A program made the position numbers and the translations under genes. From the NCBI GenBank assembly GCA_041648665.1, contig JBAZOP010000077.1, positions 1-13,669 on the forward strand: DNA of 13,669 nt, read 5' to 3'. The stretch is from a bacterium (GTDB taxonomy: Bacteria; UBA10199; 2-02-FULL-44-16; JAAZCA01). Below, piece after piece: positions 7,709 to 12,887 of the stretch; position 1 is the first letter of the stretch, and each line of letters begins with the position of its first letter. Below the pieces are notes generated by a model. The model did no database searches, was not told the origin of the DNA, and saw only the letters and a program-made list of their open reading frames with translations.

Positions 7709-7863
7709 CCCTCGCCATCGACGCCCTGCAGATCGCCCTGAACGGCTGGATCGGTGTGAGCCAATGGCAGCTCACCGACAAGGGCTGGCTTCGGGTCGTG
7801 TTTCGCTGCAGGCGCGTCGATGGCAGCTTCGCGGGTCGCGTACAGGAGGCGCCGAGAGCATGA
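7705..7863 (+). CDS. Very small hypothetical protein
   Basis: A 52-residue protein supported mainly by its ATGA overlaps at both ends and continuous coupling with its neighbours. It contains the strand-like segment GWIGVSQWQLTDKGWLRVVF and a basic Arg-rich tail. The first residues of the frame (IDALQIALNGW) form a likely short helix. No family recognised. An alternative is that only part of this span is translated. Confidence 0.45.
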   Translation: MTLAIDALQIALNGWIGVSQWQLTDKGWLRVVFRCRRVDGSFAGRVQEAPRA

Positions 7864-8036
7864 GCGACCATTGCCAAATCTGCGGCAGACGCTTGAGCAA
7901 CCCGGTGAGCATCGCGAACCACGCGGGGCCCGTCTGCCATCCCCGCTCCCGCTCGCTTCGGCTGGGCAGGCGCCGGGCACGGAAGCCGAGAAAAGGGCAG
8001 TTGGAGCTGTTCAAGGAAAGGGACGGTGCAGAATGA
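7860..8036 (+). CDS. Small zinc-finger protein
   Basis: A 58-residue protein with a compact metal site near its start: CQICGRRLSNPVSIANHAGP followed by VC, a C-x2-C ... H-x3-C arrangement. The CGR.L...S....GP.C pattern is that of the small DUF6011-like zinc proteins often found in phages and actinobacterial genomes. The C-terminal half is strongly basic (RLGRRRARKPRKG), so nucleic-acid contact is plausible. ATG 7860 overlaps the previous stop and is preceded by AGGAGG at 7844-7849. The exact family name is recalled by pattern only; the zinc-site reading is firmer. Confidence 0.65.
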   Translation: MSDHCQICGRRLSNPVSIANHAGPVCHPRSRSLRLGRRRARKPRKGQLELFKERDGAE

Positions 8037-8479
8037 CACAGGTGAATCCAATGGCAAGCAACGAGCTTGAAAACTTGGCTCGCAGGATCCGCGCGGCGAA
8101 GCGTGAGGGCGAGGCGTGGCCGATGATCGTCTACGAGGACATCCTGACCATGGCCGATCGTTGGGACATCGTTGGCCGTGGCAGTGGACACAAGACTTTC
8201 AACGCGTGGCTGGTCGCAGAAGTGACCGACCGGAGCTGGAGCCTCGGGAAGTTCAAGTTCGTCCGCGACGTGGTCGGGAAGCTCGGGGAGCATGTGCGCA
8301 GGACGTGGCAATGGCTCGCGGCGCAATGGGCCTACAACAACCTATCGGACGAAGAGCTGAAGATCGTCCGGGACTCCTACACGATGTGGCTCCAGAAGCA
8401 GCACCACGGCCATCCGCTGTCGCGCGGGATGCTGCAACGTCACGTCCGCGAGATGCGGGCGGGCAAGAAGGCGGAGTGA
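8033..8479 (+). CDS. Hypothetical protein upstream of the TIGR system
   Basis: A 148-residue helical protein with several Trp residues (DRWDIVGRGSGHKTFNAWL; WQWLAAQWAYNNLSDEELKI) and a basic C-terminus. ATG 8033 overlaps the previous stop (ATGA) with AAGGAAAGG upstream; MASNEL at codon 7 is an alternative start. It is the last gene before the repeat system, and its stop codon is about 10 bases from the first repeat unit. GTGAACCC at 8476-8483, spanning the stop, resembles a degenerate second box. I recognise no family and cannot say whether it belongs to the RNA-guided system or is simply the neighbour into which the array runs. Confidence 0.6.
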   Translation: MTQVNPMASNELENLARRIRAAKREGEAWPMIVYEDILTMADRWDIVGRGSGHKTFNAWLVAEVTDRSWSLGKFKFVRDVVGKLGEHVRRTWQWLAAQWAYNNLSDEELKIVRDSYTMWLQKQHHGHPLSRGMLQRHVREMRAGKKAE

Positions 8480-8490
8480 ACCCTGTCGGT

Positions 8491-8749
8491 GACAACGAAT
8501 GGCGGAAAGCGGGCGACCGACCACGAGGATAACGAGCGATGTCTAGCGCGCGGGATAGCTCAATGACGACGATGCCGCTGGAGCGAGTGAAAGGGATCGA
8601 TGACAACGAAGCTCACGGAGTGGGCGAGCGCGATGAATGACAACGACATCGAAGGAGCGGGCAAAAGGAGTCGAGGACAACGACCATGTCCAAGCGAGCG
8701 GTGACACCCCAGGACAACGAGGCAGATCAAGTGAACGGAGGCTGAGACC
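8491..8749 (+). repeat. TIGR array 1 (7 dual-spacer units)
   Basis: Seven units begin at 8491, 8528, 8565, 8602, 8639, 8676 and 8713, each exactly 37 bp after the last. Each unit reads box A (GACAACGA; variants GATAACGA, GACGACGA), a 10-base segment always ending in A, box B (GCGAGCGG-like: GCGGGCGA, GTGGGCGA, GCGAGTGA), then an 11-base segment ending AT or AG. About 8 bases in each intervening segment differ from unit to unit; the last 2-3 are conserved (RA before B, RAT or RAG before A). The final unit runs into the tasA ribosome-binding site and start codon, with 13 rather than 11 bases after box B. The design matches a TIGR array, whose units give RNAs of about 36 nt carrying two spacers. 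Transcription from + is inferred from the tas and all neighbouring genes. Confidence 0.88.
8737..8741 (+). promoter_or_regulatory. tasA Shine-Dalgarno site built into the last repeat unit
   Basis: GGAGG lies eight bases before ATG 8750. Its first two bases are the last bases of box B (GTGAACGG) of the seventh array unit. Processing of the array RNA at or near this unit would therefore affect translation of the Tas protein; this consequence is inference. Confidence 0.7.
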
Positions 8750-9886
8750 ATGACGATGCAACAGGTAGAGACGATTGGGCGCGACGAACTGAAGGCACTG
8801 ACCGACGACGAGATCGCGGAGGCAATCGCCAAAGCAGAAAAGACCCGGCGCAGCTACGAACGCGAGAAGCGCATGCGGGCGACGCGGCTGCTCAAGCTGG
8901 CACCTTACAGCGACAAACCGCAGACGGCGCTACAACTGCTGGCGCGCGAACACTGGCGACTTGTGCAGCACAGCGTGCGGCTGTCGAACGCGATCTGCGA
9001 CAAGAAGGTCATGCGTGGTCCGGACAAGGGCAAGGTCATCCCGTGCATGCTGCCGGAGGACGTGAAGGCCGATCAGAAGCTCATGGCAGAGGGGGTCAAG
9101 TCGCGGGCCGACAAGATGCAACCCGTCATTGAGGCGCAGTTGGAGTTGATGGAGGTCTACCGCGTCTTCTTGCGCGACGTGTTCGGGTGCGGGTCGGTCG
9201 TTGCCGGGTACCTGCTCAGCGAGATCGACATCCGGCGCGAGGGGCTCAAGCCGTCCGGCGTCCGGCGCTACTGCGGGTACGCGGTCATCGACGGCAAGGC
9301 CGAGCGCCCGCGCAAGGACAACCAACGCTGGATCCCGGCCGAGCAGGCGCGCAACCGCGAGCCTCACCCGCTCAAGGAACTCGACGAACGCGAGACGGAC
9401 AGCGGAACCGAAGTTCTGGTCAAGATGCCACTCTGCTACAACGCCATGCTCAAGTCGCGTCTGTGGCAGATGATGACGGCCATGCGTAGGAATGCCAGCA
9501 AGTGCACGAACAACGCACCATACGGCGTCACGAACAAGTATCTGGAGGTCTGGTACAACGCGAAGCGCGCCGCGCAGACGATGCAGGGGATGAAGCCGGG
9601 CAAGGCCGACTCCAAGGGCATGCGCAAGGCCGTGGACCTGTTCTTGCTCGACCTGTACACGGTTTGGCGCAGCATCGAAGGGCTCGACGTGTGGCCCTCG
9701 TACTACGACTCCCGGCGCGGATTCGAGCACGGCGGGATCCCACTGCACGAGCAGGGGCCTCGCAGGTTCTCAACCGAGGCGGCGCTGCAGATGGTCGGAG
9801 ACTTCAAGACGACTCCGCTGCCGGAGAAGCGCAAGTGGACGATGGCATCGGATGAGACGGAGCCGGAGGACGTGCCGGAAGAGTGA
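8750..9886 (+). CDS. tasA: TIGR-associated protein, nuclease-free TasA type (Nop / IS110 Transposase_20-like)
   Basis: A 378-residue protein predicted to bind dual-spacer tigRNAs and use them to recognise DNA. Residues about 10-50 are a charged helix. About 55-145 form a helical region. Residues 146-161 hold GCGSVVAGYLLSEIDI, the helix-hairpin-helix-like turn of the IS110 C-terminal (Transposase_20) domain, which is related to the Nop domain of box C/D snoRNPs. Then come VRRYCGY (171-177), MLKSRLWQMM (233-242), YLEVWYNAK (264-272) and a terminal helix RKAVDLFLLDLYTVWRSIEG, all in the family's usual order. The acidic C-terminal tail looks disordered. I see no RuvC-like DEDD N-terminus and no HNH motif, so it should bind rather than cut by itself. 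ATG 8750 and its GGAGG lie against array 1; the stop is inside a box-B-like sequence at the head of array 2. The array pairing is what separates it from a degraded transposase. Confidence 0.85.
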   Translation: MTMQQVETIGRDELKALTDDEIAEAIAKAEKTRRSYEREKRMRATRLLKLAPYSDKPQTALQLLAREHWRLVQHSVRLSNAICDKKVMRGPDKGKVIPCMLPEDVKADQKLMAEGVKSRADKMQPVIEAQLELMEVYRVFLRDVFGCGSVVAGYLLSEIDIRREGLKPSGVRRYCGYAVIDGKAERPRKDNQRWIPAEQARNREPHPLKELDERETDSGTEVLVKMPLCYNAMLKSRLWQMMTAMRRNASKCTNNAPYGVTNKYLEVWYNAKRAAQTMQGMKPGKADSKGMRKAVDLFLLDLYTVWRSIEGLDVWPSYYDSRRGFEHGGIPLHEQGPRRFSTEAALQMVGDFKTTPLPEKRKWTMASDETEPEDVPEE

Positions 9887-9901
9887 GCGCGCAGGCGTGA
9901 T

Positions 9902-11010
9902 GACGACGACAAACCGAGAGCGAGCGGAGCACCCGAAGGACAACGGTTGAGCACGAGCGAGCGCAGACGATCGATCAACGATACACCCAGAGCGAGCGAG
10001 AAGCCGCGATGAAAACGAGTCCGGATAAGCGGGCGGTGAGCTTCGATGGCAACGATGCGTGCGGAGCGAGAGGCCAAGGGGAATGGCAACGGGTTCAAAT
10101 GATCGGGCGGTGTCGACGAATGACAGCGGAATTGAACGAACGAGCGAGTAGCACCGATGATAACGGCGGGGCAAGAGCGAGCGAATGGATCGGATGACGA
10201 CGATGGCCGGTGAGTGGACGACGGGACCCGATGGCAACGGTAAGCCGCGAGCGAGCGGGCATGACGAAGGACGACGATGTTTCATGAGCGAACGCGGCAG
10301 GGTAAGGACAACGAACGTTCGAGAGTGGGCGAATACCCGAGAGGACAACGAGTGCGAGCGAGTGGGCGATACCCCTCGACAACAACGGATCCTTCAGAGC
10401 GGGCGACAAGTCACGATGATAACGATCGAGCAAGAGCGAGCGATGGGTCGCGATGAAGACGAAGCAGGGCGAGCGGGCGTTGGAAGGGAATGACAACGAG
10501 CATGGTCGAGCGAGTGACGATGCACCATGACAACGAGTTGCGAGAAGCGAGCGGCACCCGATAATGACAACGAAGCATCCAGAGCGAACGCAGGAGGGGC
10601 ATGATAGCGGTTCAAGTCGAGTGGGCGAATCCTGTGGATGACAACGACACACGAAAAGCGAGTGAGAGCTGTTGATGACAACGAAGCACTGGAAGCGAGT
10701 GACATAGGTGGATGATAACGGTTGGGTTGGAGCGAACGATTCGGCGGGATGAAAACGAGCGTCTTCAAGTGAGCGACTGTCCGTGATGAAAACGAGTCCC
10801 GATAAGCGGGCGAGACCTCGTGAGGATAACGAATGCTGTCGAGTGGGCGAGAAAGATCAATGACAAGGAGCCCAGAGAAGCGAGCGCAGCGCACACAAGG
10901 ACAACGGGCCGGGAAGAGTGAGCGTTCACCCGAAATGAAAACGATGATCAGAGAGTGGGCGAACCGACCAAATGACAACGACGCTTGTCGAGCGCCCCGG
11001 AAAGAAGAAC
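9902..11010 (+). repeat. TIGR array 2 (30 dual-spacer units)
   Basis: Thirty units start at 9902, 9939, 9976, 10011, 10048, 10085, 10122, 10159, 10196, 10233, 10270, 10307, 10344, 10381, 10418, 10455, 10492, 10529, 10566, 10603, 10640, 10677, 10714, 10751, 10788, 10825, 10862, 10900, 10937 and 10974. Spacing is 37 bp throughout, except that the unit at 9976 lacks the first two box-A bases and the unit at 10862 is 38 bp. Box A is GAYAACGR (variants GAAAACGA, GGCAACGG, GATAGCGG); box B is GYGRGCGR. In every unit of both arrays the base before box B is A and the second base before the next box A is A. The intervening 8-base stretches are unique apart from one near-duplicate pair. A box-B-like GTGAGCGC at 9883-9890, followed by 11 bases, precedes the first unit in register. 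No coding frame is credible across the span. It should be transcribed on + and cut into about thirty dual-guide RNAs (inference). Confidence 0.9.
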
Positions 11011-11012
11011 CC

Positions 11013-11258
11013 ATGACCCTCAAGAAGCAACCACCCAAGCCCGAACGCATCACCGCCCGGCTGACGGTCGAGGAACTGGCGATGCTGAATGAACTCGTCA
11101 ACGCCACGGGGCTGGCGGCCTCCACCCTGATCCGGTCGCTGATCCGAAAGGAGCACGCGGGCTCGAAGCACAGGGCCATAACGGGGTGCGGCAAGACGGA
11201 CGTTGAACTCGCGGCGCTCATCACCTCGAAGGGAGGTGGACCGGACCAAGCCGCCTGA
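11013..11258 (+). CDS. Ribbon-helix-helix-like DNA-binding protein
   Basis: An 81-residue protein with a probable ribbon-helix-helix fold. A basic Pro-rich head is followed by strand ITARLTVEEL, helix A (AMLNELVNATG) and helix B (AASTLIRSLIRKEH), the usual strand-helix-helix order of small repressors, antitoxins and MobC-like proteins. ATG 11013 is preferred over in-frame upstream codons because those fall inside the repeat array; GGAAAGAAG precedes it. It begins about 15 bases after the last box B, so it probably shares the array's transcript. It may regulate the array/tas region or the genes downstream, which is inference. The tail (DVELAALITSKGGGPD) is unassigned. Confidence 0.7.
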   Translation: MTLKKQPPKPERITARLTVEELAMLNELVNATGLAASTLIRSLIRKEHAGSKHRAITGCGKTDVELAALITSKGGGPDQAA

Positions 11259-11266
11259 ACGCGAAA

Positions 11267-11290
11267 GGCCCCGGGTTGCCGCCCGAGGCC
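11267..11290 (+). terminator. GC-rich hairpin after the ribbon-helix-helix gene (possible terminator)
   Basis: GGCCCCGGG at 11267-11275 pairs with CCCGAGGCC at 11282-11290, eight of nine positions, around a six-base loop. It lies nine bases after the stop of the preceding gene, where a terminator would sit. No U-tract follows, so it is not a textbook intrinsic terminator. The remaining bases of the 11259-11392 gap show nothing else I can support. Confidence 0.35.
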
Positions 11291-11392
11291 CTCGACATCC
11301 GCCGCGCTCCCCAGCCCGGCTCTGTTCTTGGGATACAACGCCCAGGACGGACAAGTCAACCCCCGAGCTGGCCTCGGAGGAAGGGAGCGCGG

Positions 11393-11938
11393 ATGATTAC
11401 GCCAGACCAAGAGAACGACCTGCACCGATTCTTCAACGGCTCGCTCGCGGCGGCGATGGGGATCAAGTCCGCGATGGGTGGGCAGATCGACGCCGCCAAG
11501 CTCGGGCGCGGTCGAGACGACGCAACCCGGGACGACGGCGACGATCGGATCCTTGAGGCTTCCTGGGAGTACGGCCACATCGAAGCAACCCTGCGGACGC
11601 TGAGCGACGGGGACCGACGGGTGTTGCGTATGGTCTATGAGCCCCTGACGACTGGGGAGACCGACCGCCTCGAAACCTTCGGCGTCAACGCCAGGATCGC
11701 GGTGGTGATGTTCGGTAACGACAGGCCCCGGCTCGTAGCCCTGTGCCGCCGCGCCAAGACGGGCAAGGACGGCTCGAAGCAGGAAGCCATGGCCCTGCTG
11801 TGCGGGTTGGTCTGGCAGGCCGCCACGAGGGCGCAGCGGGCCAAGGAAGCCTACTCGGTGGCAGCGTCCAACCGTGTGCGTGGCAGCAGGCCCTGGTACG
11901 TGCCCGGGTCGAGGTTCTCCAGCCGGAGCGCAGCATGA
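11393..11938 (+). CDS. Hypothetical helical protein before the packaging genes
   Basis: A 181-residue, mostly helical protein with ATG 11393, preceded by a purine-rich GGAGGAAGGGAG stretch. Visible segments are an Ala/Gly-rich helix with MGIKSAMGG, an acidic linker (RDDATRDDGDDRILEAS), then IEATLRTLSDGDRRVLRMVY, which looks like the L..L....R.VL...Y helix pair of sigma-4/RinA-like regulators. A long helix (MALLCGLVWQAATRAQRAKE) and a basic tail end the protein. Position just before the packaging genes would suit a late-gene regulator, but similarity is slight and I treat function as unknown. The stop overlaps the next ATG. Confidence 0.55.
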   Translation: MITPDQENDLHRFFNGSLAAAMGIKSAMGGQIDAAKLGRGRDDATRDDGDDRILEASWEYGHIEATLRTLSDGDRRVLRMVYEPLTTGETDRLETFGVNARIAVVMFGNDRPRLVALCRRAKTGKDGSKQEAMALLCGLVWQAATRAQRAKEAYSVAASNRVRGSRPWYVPGSRFSSRSAA

Positions 11939-12204
11939 GTCCGGCGCGCAAGAGGCTCCCGCCCGTGTTCGGAACCGCAGAGCTCGCGGAGTTCCTGAAC
12001 TGGCCCACGCACCGGGTGCGCCGGTGGTGCCTGCGCAACGGGATCGGCAGACAGGCGGCAAGGCACCAGCGGCTGGAGATCACCTACTCGCAGATCCTCG
12101 ATCGGGCGCCGGACGTGTACTACGCCCTGCTGGCCGCCGGTGCCATGGACGCCACGACGCGAGCGAGACCGGCGACGCTGGACAACGAACAGGATGAGTC
12201 GTGA
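11935..12204 (+). CDS. Small helix-turn-helix-like DNA-binding protein
   Basis: An 89-residue protein. FGTAELAEFLNWPTHRVRRW (from about residue 12) reads as a MerR/excisionase-type helix-turn-helix: a helix with A-E-L-A, a turn, and a recognition helix with VRRWC. A basic segment RQAARHQRLEITYSQILDR follows, as in excisionase-like winged-helix proteins that read DNA with a short wing. ATG 11935 overlaps the previous stop (ATGA). It could be a transcription factor acting on the repeat-rich gap just downstream (12205-12452) or a DNA-architecture protein for packaging; both are inference. Confidence 0.6.
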   Translation: MSPARKRLPPVFGTAELAEFLNWPTHRVRRWCLRNGIGRQAARHQRLEITYSQILDRAPDVYYALLAAGAMDATTRARPATLDNEQDES

Positions 12205-12215
12205 ACCCTGGAAAA

Positions 12216-12271
12216 GGTGATCGGGAACGACACCGAAGGACACCGGGGTAGCAGGAACGACACCGATCACC
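12216..12271. repeat. Inverted and direct repeats upstream of terS
   Basis: GGTGATCGG at 12216-12224 is a perfect inverted copy of CCGATCACC at 12263-12271. Nested with these is a direct repeat, GGAACGACACCGA, at 12224-12236 and 12254-12266. The two arms and the two direct copies lie about 30-40 bp apart, as operator pairs or protein-assembly sites do. This is the first part of the 248-bp gene-free stretch before the terminase genes. Confidence 0.6.
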
Positions 12272-12363
12272 GATCATGGGTAGGAGCCCCGTCGCAGAGA
12301 CGTGCGCGCTCCCCAGGGTCCGCCCGCACCCCTGCGCACAGCGTGGAAAGCGCGGCACGACTT

Positions 12364-12410
12364 GGCCCCCGCCGTGGGGCCGTGAGCCGGGACACCTCCT
12401 CCCCGGCTCA
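12364..12410 (+). other. Two adjacent hairpins upstream of terS
   Basis: GGCCCC (12364-12369) and GGGGCC (12376-12381) form a perfect six-pair stem with a six-base loop. Right after it, TGAGCCGGG (12383-12391) and CCCGGCTCA (12402-12410) form a perfect nine-pair stem with a ten-base loop. No U-run follows either. They could end read-through from upstream genes, shape the terminase mRNA leader, or be part of a cos/pac site; the sequence does not decide. Confidence 0.5.
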
Positions 12411-12452
12411 GAACCTGCCTTACCAGCGGGACGCGGCCCCGGAAGGGCTTCC

Positions 12453-12887
12453 ATGGCAACCCCCAAATTCGATCGAGACCGCGCGATCCGCATCGTCGTG
12501 GACGCGGTGCAGATGGGGGATGCGCAGGCTTGCGCATTTCACAAGGTGGCGCTGCGAACGCTGCAATCGTATCGAAAGCGGCTCGCTGGCGACCCTGAGC
12601 TTGCACAAGCACACGCGGTCAAGAAAGAGCAGGACACCCTTGAATGGGACGCGCAACGCCGCGCGTTTCTGGCTGAGGGGTTCGCGAAGATCCGGGAACT
12701 GATCAAGAACGCCGACCTGAAGAACCTGCGGGACGTGGTCGGCGCGTTGAAGATCGCCGGCGAACTGCAGGTGACGGTGGACACACTACATGTCAGCCCT
12801 GGAGCTAATCAGCAAAGTCCAAAGGCTGCAGAAGCTTCAGGCGGCTCGGGCGAAGCTGCTGGCGAAAGCGCTCCCGCCGTCCACTGA
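12453..12887 (+). CDS. terS: Probable terminase small subunit
   Basis: A 144-residue protein predicted to recognise phage DNA for packaging and hand it to the large terminase. The N-terminal part (RDRAIRIVVDAVQMGDAQAC, then FHKVALRTLQSYRKRL) is a Myb/Trp-repressor-like helix-turn-helix, and the centre (AFLAEGFAKIRELIKNADLK) is helical as in TerS oligomerisation domains. The Ser/Gly/Ala-rich tail looks disordered. ATG 12453 is chosen because GGAAGGG stands just before it and because the 59 extra residues of the longer frame are Pro/Gly/Arg-rich and cover the hairpins. It overlaps the terminase ATPase gene by 98 bases. The assignment rests on HTH content, size and position next to terL, not a decisive motif. 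Confidence 0.7.
   Translation: MATPKFDRDRAIRIVVDAVQMGDAQACAFHKVALRTLQSYRKRLAGDPELAQAHAVKKEQDTLEWDAQRRAFLAEGFAKIRELIKNADLKNLRDVVGALKIAGELQVTVDTLHVSPGANQQSPKAAEASGGSGEAAGESAPAVH

Noticed and set aside
8750..9886. IS110-family insertion sequence transposase
   Set aside because: Only the C-terminal Transposase_20-like half is recognisable. There is no DEDD/RuvC N-terminus, and the gene is bounded by arrays rather than by insertion-sequence ends.
10009..10493. Short + strand frames inside array 2
   Set aside because: Their ATGs come from the AT-GA junction at the start of box A and their products are translations of repeat units; no ribosome-binding sites are visible.
9770..10652. Overlapping minus-strand frames across array 2
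   Set aside because: They show the same Ser/Arg/Leu-rich periodic pattern caused by the repeats being read backwards, so they are not genes.
8491..11010. CRISPR array
   Set aside because: The conserved parts are two different 8-11-base boxes with two variable segments of about 8 bases per 37-bp unit; CRISPR has one identical repeat of over 20 bases and one spacer of about 30. No Cas gene is present.
8491..11010. Iterons of a replication origin, ParB sites or a repressor-operator array
   Set aside because: Protein-binding iterons keep one motif and do not vary so consistently between two fixed boxes over 37 units. The Nop/IS110-like protein between the arrays favours guide RNAs. It remains the main alternative if no RNA is found.
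10394..12061. Long open frame on the minus strand (555 codons)
   Set aside because: Its first part is the reverse of the repeat array, where stop codons are rare on that strand and the 37-bp period gives an artificial 37-residue pattern; the rest is the shadow of + strand genes. There is no plausible start region or protein family.
12276..12452. 59-residue N-terminal extension of the terminase small subunit
   Set aside because: The extension is Pro/Gly/Arg-rich, covers two perfect hairpins and lacks a ribosome-binding site, whereas ATG 12453 has GGAAGGG just upstream.
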